64,000 nt of DNA, from contig NC_067204.1 of assembly GCF_026262505.1 (NCBI RefSeq), forward strand, positions 8,279,797 to 8,343,796. The letters are read 5' to 3'. Source of the DNA: Trichomonas vaginalis G3 (Eukaryota > Parabasalia > Trichomonadida > Trichomonadidae). Position numbers and translations under genes: made by a program. The notes beneath the pieces were generated by a model, which ran no database searches, was not told where the DNA came from, and saw only the letters and a program-made list of their open reading frames with translations. Below, in pieces: positions 42,002 to 52,001 of this stretch. The number at the start of each line of letters is the position of its first letter. Position 1 is the first letter of the stretch.

Positions 42002-45001
42002 ATGCTTTATTTCATATTTGGCCTTTTCGTCTTATCAAATGTTGTTTTGGAAGGAAATTGGCCAGATACGTATTCTTCTGACGAAGCAATTGAGTTTATC
42101 AATCAAGTTCTTCCAGAATTCAAAGAAACAGCATTGAAAAAGATCCAAAGTGTCGAAAAGCAATCAATTGATACAATAATAAATGTATTAAACGATACAA
42201 TTCCTGAATATGAACTTGGAATGCTAAATTATTTACTAAGAACAAAATATTTTAATCCAAGTGCTGTTTGTAATCAACGAAAGCTCAATCGAAAAGTGAA
42301 ATTACCCTTTTATGGTGTCTATCATAATAATTCAAAGACTCTTCCTGACTCAACTAACTTTCATTTCAAATATATGTCAGCATTAAATAAATTCGATTCG
42401 CCGATTGATAAACTAAACTTTTTAACAGAAGTTTCAGCCAATTTTTCCATATACGCTCCTATAATCAATGATATTCCAGAAGATGTTTTACTTCGTGAAG
42501 AAATGAAGAAGAAAAAGTTCAATACAGGTACATCTTATATACTTCTCAATGGTAGACAGATCAGTATCAACGAGTTAGACATCAGTTCCGCCATGGTACA
42601 AGAATATAAAATGAAAAGAATCAGTCAAAACTTAGGATTAACAGATGAACAGTTTTCTCGACATTCAACGATGAGTTATTACAATAAATATGTTCGTACA
42701 TATGCCAGAGCTCCTCCAAGTGATGCTTCATCTACATTATATGATCCTGCATCGAAACATTATAATAAACCAAAAAGAGAAAATTTTGATTTCTCATCAA
42801 ATTCGAATTTCATGAATACTCCAAAGAAAATGGTTGAAATCAACATGATCATATTCCTTGATGATCCAGAGAGTCTCGGAATGCTTCGTTTGGCCTTCGA
42901 CCTTGAAAAGAAATCAGAAAATTATTTGTTGAAAATTCATCCAACGGTTAGAAACTTAAATGACACAAAACAACTCCAAATCGTAACTGCTTTCTATCAT
43001 GTTGCTTTCACAGTGTCATCAAGAAACTGTGTTGACTTTATCTTCGACATAATGAACGGAATGAAACCAGAAAAAGCTTATAAAAAGACAACACCAAATG
43101 ACAAATATAAAGATGTGTTGAAACTCAAAGATGATGATGCCGCTGTACATGCTGTTCATAAGATATATAATTATACACAAGAGATGAACATTACTCAATC
43201 AACTGCACTTATAAATAATGTTTTCATCTCTCAAAAACCTTTCATGATGACGTTTTTGGATGAATTGGAAGGACAAATCAATGAATTAAAGAAATTCGCA
43301 AAAGCAGGTATTTTCAAAATGAATGACAACGTGGATGAGTTCTTAAGTAACAATAGTATCTATATTAAAGGAATGTATCCACCTCTGAATTTGAATGACG
43401 AACGTTTTGTTTTTGAATTTGATGATTCAAATCACATTGAAATTTCTGAAGCAATTGAAAAAATTCTGAAGTCGGAAAAGATAATAAATGAAAACAATGA
43501 AACATTACCTGTTGCCGTAACGTATGGTTATGATACTAATGTTAATGCAACAGCTGTTATTCATCAAGAAGAAATTCCTGAAGTTGTTAAAAAAGTTTTT
43601 AGACTTGACTCTAAAAAAGCAACAATTATTCCACCATTTGTTTTCGATAGACAATTAACAGATGATGAAATAGATTACGCATGCAAGGTAGTACAGAAAA
43701 CATATATGATTTATTTCAATACTTCTTCATTGGTTGAAAGAACATTTGCTTTGTTTTGGAGAGGAGATAATCACGTGAAGAAAGCTTGGAGATTTAATGT
43801 TAAACCTGAAAACGCGATTATTGATATAAACAAAGAACATCCTCTCCAATTCATTGTAGAACAAAGTCCTTTGTCTGATTCTGCACCACAAACATTTATT
43901 CCTCTTTCTAAAATCGTAAAATACGGTGCTGGAGGAGTTAAATATTCTTGTGTTTGGCCGACAACAAATGGAAACTTTGTTGGTGAATCATTATGGTTTA
44001 TGTACACTGTTCCTAGTGATGATTGCATTGTACAAGCAAATAACTTTAATATGATTGTTTATCCATCGGAATCTATTGGTGTTTCGAGAGTTGGAGAAAC
44101 TTCTTTTCTTGTTACAAATTTGTTTGCGGAAGGATTGGCTTTGAAAGGCCAAGGAAACGTTGTTGACGTCAAAGATAAGCAGTATTATGTTTTGTCTAAT
44201 GGTTTCTGTATTATTCCCGCTGCTCCGGGTGTTTATTCATCATTTAAGATGGACAGATTCGAATTCCATCGAATTTATCCAACAAGAACTGTTTTAAACA
44301 AAACAAAGATGAATATTGATGAAACAGCTTTTTTGATTACAACAAAAACTCCGCATCCAAGTCATAATTATGGCTTGAATTCAATGAGATCGGCATTGAG
44401 TTTAAGGATACCAGTATTCACGCAAAAACCAGAAGATTATCCATTTATTCCTTTACCTAATTTCGTTCCAAGATTTTTGGATAGGAAGGAAGATCCTTCT
44501 CTTTGGCCTTTCCAAAAGTTTATCTTTTCCAATCTCATTTTCCCAACATCTGTCAAGCATGTTATCATATCCGATAATGACGTGCAATGGCTGGATGACT
44601 TGTATTACGTCTGCAACAGCGACATGAAAGACAATGCAATGATTATTTCTTCTGTAACATCAAGGAAATTAAGTAAGGAAAGACAGAAGGAAATAAACAG
44701 AAGAAATGGAAGACCATTGATTTCAGGAGCTGCTTTTATTATAGATATCAATAAATTCCACGAAATGAATGGTGGAAACTACATGTTTGATGTTGTAAGA
44801 ATGCATCAAAAGGCAGGAGGATTGCATGGAAAGAGAGGAAATAACATTATGACTTTGATGCAATTTTACGTCCAATCTTTGATTGTTGAAGCTGAAATTG
44901 GTGTCCAAAGAGGTTTGTCTAATGGATTGGAATATCACAATGCTATATCAAGAGTATGGCAAGTATATGATTCAGATCCAGCTCCAAGAGATTATCTATG
45001 A
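42002..45001 (+). CDS. UGGT: UDP-glucose:glycoprotein glucosyltransferase-like protein
   Basis: 999 residues: signal peptide (MLYFIFGLFVLSNVVLEGNW), a long region matching the UGGT thioredoxin-like/beta-rich folding sensor (INDIPEDVL, GTSYILLNGRQISINELDIS, ISQNLGLTDEQF), and a C-terminal GT24-like catalytic domain (~825-999: FVPRFLDRK, WPFQKFIFSNLIFP, HVIISDNDVQWLDDLYYV). UGGT glucosylates misfolded N-glycoproteins in the ER so they re-enter calreticulin binding. The protein is about one third shorter than animal UGGT, and the metal-binding DAD is DND (SDNDVQ). The end PRDYL could be a weak retrieval signal. Divergence means activity is not assured. Confidence 0.78.
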   Translation: MLYFIFGLFVLSNVVLEGNWPDTYSSDEAIEFINQVLPEFKETALKKIQSVEKQSIDTIINVLNDTIPEYELGMLNYLLRTKYFNPSAVCNQRKLNRKVKLPFYGVYHNNSKTLPDSTNFHFKYMSALNKFDSPIDKLNFLTEVSANFSIYAPIINDIPEDVLLREEMKKKKFNTGTSYILLNGRQISINELDISSAMVQEYKMKRISQNLGLTDEQFSRHSTMSYYNKYVRTYARAPPSDASSTLYDPASKHYNKPKRENFDFSSNSNFMNTPKKMVEINMIIFLDDPESLGMLRLAFDLEKKSENYLLKIHPTVRNLNDTKQLQIVTAFYHVAFTVSSRNCVDFIFDIMNGMKPEKAYKKTTPNDKYKDVLKLKDDDAAVHAVHKIYNYTQEMNITQSTALINNVFISQKPFMMTFLDELEGQINELKKFAKAGIFKMNDNVDEFLSNNSIYIKGMYPPLNLNDERFVFEFDDSNHIEISEAIEKILKSEKIINENNETLPVAVTYGYDTNVNATAVIHQEEIPEVVKKVFRLDSKKATIIPPFVFDRQLTDDEIDYACKVVQKTYMIYFNTSSLVERTFALFWRGDNHVKKAWRFNVKPENAIIDINKEHPLQFIVEQSPLSDSAPQTFIPLSKIVKYGAGGVKYSCVWPTTNGNFVGESLWFMYTVPSDDCIVQANNFNMIVYPSESIGVSRVGETSFLVTNLFAEGLALKGQGNVVDVKDKQYYVLSNGFCIIPAAPGVYSSFKMDRFEFHRIYPTRTVLNKTKMNIDETAFLITTKTPHPSHNYGLNSMRSALSLRIPVFTQKPEDYPFIPLPNFVPRFLDRKEDPSLWPFQKFIFSNLIFPTSVKHVIISDNDVQWLDDLYYVCNSDMKDNAMIISSVTSRKLSKERQKEINRRNGRPLISGAAFIIDINKFHEMNGGNYMFDVVRMHQKAGGLHGKRGNNIMTLMQFYVQSLIVEAEIGVQRGLSNGLEYHNAISRVWQVYDSDPAPRDYL

Positions 45002-45312
45002 AATTAATTTTATTTGTTTAAAATATTTTTCCACAGTTTGAATAAATGTATAGTAATTAACTTTCATAATTAAAAGAATGAAAAGATAAGCACATGGAAT
45101 TCTTCTTGTTTATTGTTGCCCTCCCTCAAATTTTTCTTGGGCCCTAGATTTTATTTCCGTTCCCTTCAGCATCAATTTCTTTTTTTATTTATTCAAATTG
45201 ATTCCAAAAAAGTTCTTCGATGTTTACTCAATGACATGCGGATTGCCAAACTTGGATTTATTTGTCAATTATGAAAAGACAAATGTCATCTATTCTTGTT
45301 AAATGATGATAA
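45002..45312. other. Intergenic region downstream of UGGT
   Basis: 311 bp, T-rich, with nothing recognised. Confidence 0.5.
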
Positions 45313-45577
45313 AACATAAAAGAGTACAACCTCTGGTCAAAATGGGACATCAAGGGAGATGCCACTGTTCAGGAGTTCATCGACCAGGCAAAGAAGAAAT
45401 ACAACGTCGTTGTTGATATGATCTACATGAACCCACCTGAGAAGCAGAGATTGAACACACAAGTTAAAGCAACCAATCAACAAGGGAAAGATATCTGTTA
45501 ATGTTACACATGTTTGCGTCGACGATAGTGATCATGATGCAGAAACACTAGCTTTCCATATAGTTCTTATGCATTAA
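45313..45577 (+). pseudogene. Fragment of ubiquitin-activating enzyme E1 (C-terminal Ufd domain)
   Basis: An isolated 265-bp island, richer in G+C than its surroundings. It reads YNLWSKWDIKGDATVQEFID and KKKYNVVVDMIYMNPPEKQR, matching the start of the UBA1 ubiquitin-fold domain (LWDRFEVKG..TLQEFLDYFK...LEITML). After a stop at 45499 another frame continues KISVNVTHVCVDDSDHDAET, matching the E1 C-terminal strand (V..CVDD...D.E.P). So only the last ~90 codons are present, with one frame break and no upstream adenylation domain. C-ending codons suggest origin from a well-expressed gene. It is a duplication remnant, not a functional gene. Confidence 0.8.
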
Positions 45578-46163
45578 ATAAAATCAACCATTTATAATCA
45601 TTTTTAAATATTTTGGGTTTTACATGAGGTGCAAAAAAACTCGCAAAATATTTTTTTTCCACTATTTGATGACATATCTAACAAGATCGAGATTTCCATC
45701 GGCACAGCTTGAACTCCATTAGCATTAGCTTCTTTAAGTAATTCAATGCGTTAAATTTTTTACGATGAGTTAAATTTTATATATCGGCGTGTAGATTGCT
45801 TCCTCTGGCTTTCGACATCAACCATGAATATTATCACTATTATAGTATTTTTCATATTGTTATTATAATTGGATGCTTTTCCTCCCTATTTTCAAGGAAA
45901 ATGAATATTTGAAATTAAATATCATTTAGATTGTTCCAAATGGATGATTGGATTATAGAATTTATTACAGTTAATCATTTTGGATGAAAAGATAATCCAA
46001 ACTGCTAGATAAGTAGCAAAGATATTCAAATTTTGTATTGTTTTTACAATTTTTTAGTATATTTCGCATATATAATTTATCATATAGAAACATATATCTT
46101 ATCCCTTCCATCAATTTGTTGTTTTTATAAACTTTGCGTCAGAAATGCCAAAATTTTAAAATC
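45578..46163. other. AT-rich intergenic region
   Basis: 586 bp between the E1 remnant and the truncated ankyrin gene. No gene or clear repeat. Confidence 0.5.
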
Positions 46164-46784
46164 ATGTCAAGTTCAGAGCAACTAAAAAATGAAAACGAAT
46201 ATTATTTAAGAGATGCAGATACAATTGAAGTATTTAAATACCCTAATCAAGCTTCAAAATTGATTTGGAGTATCGATTCCAATAATATTTTACAAATTTC
46301 TGCTCAAATTATAGAATTTATTAAAAATAACAAAATATCTATCAAAATGGCACTTTATTTGATTAGTAATTTTTCACATATTCGTGTTAAAGATATTAAA
46401 TTATTTGCAGAATTATATTTAAATATATCAAAGGAATTTTCATGCATTATCAAACCAGAAACTTATAAATTAGCAATGCTATTATGTTACAATGGCTTGA
46501 AATTTGAAAATTTCGAAAAATATGCAGTTATAGAAGGAAACATAAACATTTTTATGGAAAAGATAGAAAAAGAGAACACATTTGCAAAAACGAATAATAT
46601 GGAATTATGTTGTCATGAGTTAGAAATTGGAGAGTACCTTAAATCATATTTTGGACGTTCTCCTAATTCAATAGCAGAATGTATGTATTTCGGTAACTAT
46701 GATGTTGCTTCGTTTTTGATTTCTAATGGAGCAGATATCAATGATATTTACATTATTTTTCTTTTCAGATTTATCATTGTTTAA
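46164..46784 (+). CDS. Truncated DUF3447-type ankyrin gene, 5' part
   Basis: 206 residues from ATG at 46164 (MSSSEQLKNENEYYL; the earlier in-frame codon is TTG). The helical N-terminus and the DUF3447-like segment (PETYKLAMLLCYNGLKFENF, NSIAECMYFGNYDVASFLIS, NGADIND) are recognisable. Right after GADIND the frame runs into AT-rich filler and stops. Further ankyrin units of the same gene lie downstream. The protein is probably non-functional or very short. Confidence 0.6.
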   Translation: MSSSEQLKNENEYYLRDADTIEVFKYPNQASKLIWSIDSNNILQISAQIIEFIKNNKISIKMALYLISNFSHIRVKDIKLFAELYLNISKEFSCIIKPETYKLAMLLCYNGLKFENFEKYAVIEGNINIFMEKIEKENTFAKTNNMELCCHELEIGEYLKSYFGRSPNSIAECMYFGNYDVASFLISNGADINDIYIIFLFRFIIV

Positions 46785-48275
46785 TGATATTCTCTTTCTT
46801 TTCAAATTTATGATTATTTAAAGAAATTCTCTCAATATTAATGAATGTCCTCTTAATATTGCAATCAAAACAAATTCATTCGAAATTGTCCAATTCTTAG
46901 TTGAGCATGGTGCAAATGTTAACATGAAACTTATTCTCTTTATTTTCATATTTATCATTGTTTTATAGGATTCTCGCTCATATTTTTCACTGTTTTGTTA
47001 CATTTTCCTTCTTTTCAAATTTATCATTGTTTTAAAGGATTCATCTTCTTTTTACATTATTCATTGTTTCATGAAATCCGCCATATTTTCATATTTTTCA
47101 ATGTTTTATAAAGTATTCTTTCTTTTAATATTTAGCATTGTTGCATTGGATTCTCTCAATATTAATGTATGCCCTCTTAGTATAGCAATCAAAGCGAACT
47201 CAATCAAAATTGTCAAATTCTTAGTTGAACATGGTGCTGATGTTAACTTGAAATTTATACCTTTTCTTATCACATCATAACATAATTTTATGTAATTCCC
47301 TTTCTTATCATATTTTTCTTTGTTTTAAGAGATTTTCTAACTTTTCAAATGTATCTTTATTTTATAAGATACTTTTTCTTTTCATATTTTTCTTTGTTGT
47401 ACGTGATTCTTTTTCTTTTCATATTTATCATTGTTTTATAATATACTTATTCTTTTAATACTTCTCATTGTTTTATTCGATTCTCTTTCTTTCCATATTT
47501 ATCATAGTTTTATATGATTCTTTTTCTTATCATATTTTTCTTTGTTTTATGTGATTATCTTTCTTTTCTTATTAATCATTGTTTAATGGAATTATGTTTC
47601 TTATCATGCTTATCATTGTTTTATATGATTCTCTTTTTTATCATATTTATCATTGTTTTATATGATTCTCTTTTTTATCATATTTATCATTGTTTTATAT
47701 GATTCTCTTTTTTATCATATTTGTCATTGTTTTTTATTACTTTCTTTCTTTTCATATTTATCATTATCTTTTCGTATTTTCATTCATTTGATATTTATAA
47801 TTATTTTGTAACAACCTCTTTCTTTTCATGTTTATCATTTTATTATGAAATTCTCTAGATATTAATGGATGCCCTCTAAGTATGGCAATCAAAGCGAATT
47901 CAATCAAAATTATCAAATTTTTAGTTAAACATGGTGCAGATGTTAACATGAAACTTATTCTCTTTCACATCATATTATTCATTATTTAATATGATTCTCT
48001 ACACATTAATGGACTCCATCTTGAAGTAGAAACCAAAAGTAAATCAAGCGAAATCGCCAAATTCCTAATTAAGAATCGTATAAAGGTTGACATGAATTTT
48101 GTTTTCTTTCATTTTCTATTTATCAATATTTAATATGATTCTCTATCATCCCACGTTTTTCAATGTTATATGAAATTCTCTCGATGTTAATAGGTGTCCT
48201 CTTTGCTTTGCAATCAAAGCAAATTCAATAGAAATTGTCAAATTCCTAGTAGAGAATGGTGCTAAAATAATCAAA
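46785..48275 (+). pseudogene. Decayed ankyrin units separated by AT-rich minisatellite
   Basis: At least five ~100-bp ankyrin units lie at about 46838, 47157, 47859, 48004 and 48187. Each starts I-N-x-C-P-L and reads like NECPLNIAIKTNSFEIVQFL then VEHGANVNMK, with decay increasing to the right. Each is followed, at the same place in the repeat (after GA[ND]VN[ML]K), by 45-600 bp of TCATATTTATCATTGTTTTA-type filler. The repeated unit is therefore repeat plus filler, as if duplicated together. The filler has no trichomonad splice sites (GTAYGT / ACTAACACACAG), so the units cannot be read as ordinary exons. Confidence 0.75.
47600..47765. repeat. 37-bp AT-rich minisatellite
   Basis: TATGATTCTCTTTTTTATCA followed by TATTTATCATTGTTTTA repeats with a 37-bp period, three almost exact copies at 47630-47740. 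Looser copies fill most of 46990-47830. Confidence 0.8.
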
Positions 48276-48986
48276 TATTGAAAGAAGATATAGCAGTTTC
48301 CACATGATTTAAGAATAAACATTCCATAATAATTTACCATATTACCCATGCACAAACCACTTTCTGACATTCTCTCATGAATACTTTCTATCTTGTTAAG
48401 AGGATATTGTTCTTTTTAGATTTAATATTTTATATGAGCATGCAATTCCAAGACATGAAATTAAAACAGAGCTACAAAAAGTCCAAGTATTAGTACAGTT
48501 ATTTTATCGATGATTAACTATTATCAATAGATTGCCCTGAATATTATGCAACCAACAAATGAATAAAGCAATAAAATGCATGTTGGATTATTAAATCATA
48601 TGAAATATTTTGAAAACTTATGATGTAAATTGACGTCAATATCACAAAATCGTACGAAAAACATTATATGAGCCTAGAAAAGGATCTCATATTGAGAAAA
48701 AACTGCTCCAACTCTAAAATGCTGTTAGAGTCACATTACAAATTGTAAACTTCAAATTGTCAAAATCATATTCCTCAAACTTAATGTTGAAAAAGTACTT
48801 AACACTCTTATACTATAATCCACTCATGCATATTTCAATTGATACAATGTTATTATTAATTAATGTGGAAAATAGTAAAACTTTTAATCATATGATTGAT
48901 ACAATCTGGAATCATTTATTAGAAAATAGTAAAAAAATTAATCATAAAAACAATTTATTCGTAATAAAAAAAATCGTTAAAAAAAC
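48276..48986. other. AT-rich region with no recognised gene
   Basis: 711 bp. The only frame (from 48757) starts with TTG and resembles nothing. No RNA gene or repeat is seen. Confidence 0.5.
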
Positions 48987-50393
48987 TTATTCTTTGTGAA
49001 CTCTCTGAGGAATCTTCAAGCGGATTATGTGTCCTCTCTCGTTGAAAGCTGACATGTTCACGTACTTTAAGTTTCCACTTGCAGCGAGTGCTCCAATATT
49101 CGTCCACTGTCCGAAAACGTTGCTTGGCTGGTAATTTGATAGAGAAGCCTTTCCAATCGAACTCTTCCTTATAGATGAGTGCGATTTCTGGCTCTTTGTC
49201 CTTGTCAATCCTTCAGTTATGATTTTAATGAATCTTTTCAGAGATTCGTGGTCAGTTACTGAAGTTCTCGCCAACTCTCTAAGTCCTGCTGATTCGAAGT
49301 TGAATCCCGTTGTTCCTGAGAGTTTTCCTGAGAGAGAAAAGGCCGGATACTCTGGATCAATGTATGCATCTATAACTTTGCTAGCTAATGACTCTTCCGG
49401 AGGAAGAATTACTGGAATATCTGCAAATGCAAAGTATTTAACGACATCAAGGAGTGGAAATGCATCATAGTAATCAGTATTAAGTTCAGATGGGAAGAAT
49501 GATACACATTCCATTAAATATGATGTTATTTCTGAATTATCTCTCAATGTTAACGCCAAAGCAATGTTATATAGGAAACTGACCTTGTAACCATCAAGAT
49601 CTAATGGTCCAACACCTGATCCATCCTCTCCATATGAGGAATGAAGCTGAATATCTTGGATTGGAATTTTTCCAAAGATTGAATCGGCAGCTTCAACGTA
49701 TTTTTTGTCTTTGGTAATCTCGTAAAGTGCTAGTAACTCAGGAAGTCCAGCTACTATGTTAGAAATCGAAGTTCCATTAAGCCAAGCTTTTTTCTTGCAG
49801 TTTCCGTTCTGTAAGTCAAACATATAGCATTGCTGGTATTCGGATTCTTGGTATTTGAGCATTTGATCGGCCATTTTTATCGCTAAATTCTTAAATAATT
49901 TATTATTTGTAATTAAATAAGATTCGATTAGGGATCCAACACCTCTAGTCCAATACTCGTGCACATTAACCCATTTCAAAGTGGAAACATCGTAACTAGT
50001 CTTCAAAAATTGTAAAACTTGATTATATTCTTCTTTTAAGCCAAGTAGGTATAAAGTTGAAATGGATTCAAGAAGTGAGGCTTTGATACCATATGAATTA
50101 ATACATTTACGCCTGTTAGTATAAATTTCGTCAAAATTTTTACAAATACTGAAATAATTATTAAACATCGTCTTGATCATCGTTTTTAGGACATTAACGG
50201 AGGGATTTGATTTATCAAGTTTTGTATTCATCGATGATGAAGATGGAATTAGATTCGATAACCTTTCAAAAACATCAGGATTCTGTGAATAAAGTATAAT
50301 TGTCATGGTAACTAAACTTGTGCAGATACCTAATGCTATATATTTCAGAATCTTCCTGAAAATTTTTCGCGAGTAAAATGGTTTCTTTTTCAT
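48987..50393 (-). CDS. GH47 (class I alpha-mannosidase)-like type II membrane protein
   Basis: 468 residues from ATG at 50393. A short basic tail and one membrane span (ILKYIALGICTSLVTMTIIL, ~15-38) suggest a type II ER/Golgi protein. The luminal part looks like an (alpha/alpha) barrel of GH47: YGIKASLLESISTLYLLGLK (family: LxDALDTLYIMGL), RGVGSLIESYLITNNKLFKN, GLPELLALYEITKDKKYVEA (family: L.EFxxLSxLTGDxKY), and FNERGH near the end where GH47 has FNTEAH with its calcium-binding Thr. Loss of that Thr and of the Asp in DALDTL suggests altered or EDEM-like, lectin-type function. Trimming of alpha1,2-mannose or ERAD are possible roles. Another barrel glycosidase family is not excluded. Confidence 0.65.
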   Translation of the reverse strand: MKKKPFYSRKIFRKILKYIALGICTSLVTMTIILYSQNPDVFERLSNLIPSSSSMNTKLDKSNPSVNVLKTMIKTMFNNYFSICKNFDEIYTNRRKCINSYGIKASLLESISTLYLLGLKEEYNQVLQFLKTSYDVSTLKWVNVHEYWTRGVGSLIESYLITNNKLFKNLAIKMADQMLKYQESEYQQCYMFDLQNGNCKKKAWLNGTSISNIVAGLPELLALYEITKDKKYVEAADSIFGKIPIQDIQLHSSYGEDGSGVGPLDLDGYKVSFLYNIALALTLRDNSEITSYLMECVSFFPSELNTDYYDAFPLLDVVKYFAFADIPVILPPEESLASKVIDAYIDPEYPAFSLSGKLSGTTGFNFESAGLRELARTSVTDHESLKRFIKIITEGLTRTKSQKSHSSIRKSSIGKASLSNYQPSNVFGQWTNIGALAASGNLKYVNMSAFNERGHIIRLKIPQRVHKE

Positions 50394-50950
50394 TTATCAA
50401 AAATGAGCCAATTTCTCAACATTTCGGCTTGGTACCTATATTAAATTGAGCCTCTAATCCTTTGGCATCTTATCATTATGGTAATATCATATTATATTTG
50501 AATTACAGTTTCTTAAATTACTCATCATAACTAAGCTAAACTAATGCTTATATAGCACTAATTTCTTACAAAAACCTCTAGAAAAGCATTCATTCAACGA
50601 AATTGATATGATTTCATAAAAAATCCAGCACAATTCATAGATAATGAATTCTAGCATAGTTATTGGCTTAATTCGAAGAGAAAGACTCTATTACCATATG
50701 CTCTATAAAAATTTCCAATCATAAATTAGAATTTGATAAGGAGAATATCATTGGTTATGCAAATAAGGCTCGCACACAACCAGTGTGATAAATAATTTTA
50801 TTGCAAAACAGATAATGCCTCTGTTTTGAATGTGATTATGTATTATGAAGGAAATTTGAGTTGAAAATTACTTTGAATAAGTTAGTGAAATACAAATACA
50901 ACAAAACAATCTCTTAATTTTGAAAAATGAAATAAACGGTCAATTTGAGA
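50394..50950. other. Divergent intergenic region
   Basis: 557 bp between the GH47-like and LRR/coiled-coil genes. It holds the GH47 Initiator at its left end; nothing else is recognised. Confidence 0.55.
50399..50406 (-). promoter_or_regulatory. Trichomonad Initiator TCATTTTT
   Basis: On the minus strand TCATTTTT ends six bases before the ATG of the GH47-like gene (A+1 at 50404). A strong match to TCA+1 Y W. Confidence 0.75.
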
Positions 50951-51910
50951 ATGCTTGATAGAGATACTCTTCGTGCATTATCTGGAAATTCTCAAGATCC
51001 AGGAAGATATCACTTTGATTTATCTAAGATTAATAAGCAAGAAAATCGTCCTTTCTTCAATACTCTTCAAAAATTCGCAATTAAAAATATTGTATCCCTC
51101 GGTTTTTCAGCAGAAGAACTTAAAAAAGCAGAATCAAAGGCAGTAGCTGGTAATGCACTTCCTCCAGAAGTTTCAAACTCTATTGCCGTTGCTCACAAAA
51201 AAACTTACATTAAAAATATTGTCACACTTATTCAATATTTATTAAAAGAAGGCAGAATCACAAACATTCACGAAATAGTATTAAATGCCTTACCATTAAC
51301 TCAAGATCAAATTACAGAGCTCGCAATTTCTTATTCAACTTCAAATCTCGAAAGCATTGTATTTCAGAATATTCCTCTTGGTGATGGTGGCCTTAATACT
51401 ATCTTAGCTTACTTAGATCCAAATAGGATCAAAGCAGTAACTTTCCATCGTTGTAATCTTTCTCCTGCTGCTACATCTAAGATCTTGACGTTTATCTCTA
51501 AGCGAACATCAGATCAAGGCATTAAGGAGTTTAACGTTTCCAAAGTGGAATTTTCTCAAGAAGATCGAAATAGAATTGCCGAGGCTCTTAAGAATCAAGG
51601 GCAAGCAGACGCTCCTACAAACGATTCACAAAGAAAGGCATCACCGAGTAAATCATCTCCAAGGAAATCTTCACCGAAAAAGAAACAACCTACTTTATCT
51701 CCAGAAGGGCAGGAATTACAGAAATTACGCGAAGAAAATGCAGCATTACGTGAACAACTGAAGAACTTACGTGATACTGTTGATGCTGTTCAATATAATG
51801 AGAACGTTTTTGTTGTAGGAAAAGGTGCTGAGGAATTTATCAAGTTCTTGAATACAGTAGAGTCTAAAATAGCGAAGTTGGAAGAAAAGAAATCTTTTAA
51901 TGATATTTAA
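50951..51910 (+). CDS. LRR/coiled-coil protein with basic linker
   Basis: 319 residues from ATG at 50951 (TTG at 50945 not used). Residues ~85-215 are four or five weak LRRs (NIHEIVLNALPLTQDQITEL, NLESIVFQNIPLGDGGLNTI, RIKAVTFHRCNLSPAATSKI). A Ser/Pro/Lys linker follows (SPSKSSPRKSSPKKKQP), then a coiled coil (LQKLREENAALREQLKNLRD). The arrangement LRR, basic linker, coiled coil is that of centriolar CEP78-like proteins, but similarity is only architectural. The SP/SK-rich linker offers many proline-directed kinase sites. The stop is within TAAA. Confidence 0.8.
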   Translation: MLDRDTLRALSGNSQDPGRYHFDLSKINKQENRPFFNTLQKFAIKNIVSLGFSAEELKKAESKAVAGNALPPEVSNSIAVAHKKTYIKNIVTLIQYLLKEGRITNIHEIVLNALPLTQDQITELAISYSTSNLESIVFQNIPLGDGGLNTILAYLDPNRIKAVTFHRCNLSPAATSKILTFISKRTSDQGIKEFNVSKVEFSQEDRNRIAEALKNQGQADAPTNDSQRKASPSKSSPRKSSPKKKQPTLSPEGQELQKLREENAALREQLKNLRDTVDAVQYNENVFVVGKGAEEFIKFLNTVESKIAKLEEKKSFNDI

Positions 51911-52001
51911 AATCATGTTTATTTTATTATTATTTAATAATTTATTTTTTTGAAACAATTTTAGTGATAAGCCATTAGGAATTTAGCTAACAATGCAATT
52001 T

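Noticed and set aside
46785-48275. AT-rich filler as introns
   Set aside because: No GTAYGT or ACTAACACACAG at the borders and variable filler length; treated as decay.
48757-48999. 80-codon frame overlapping the 3' end of the GH47-like gene
   Set aside because: TTG start, AT-rich codon use and no family; probably chance.
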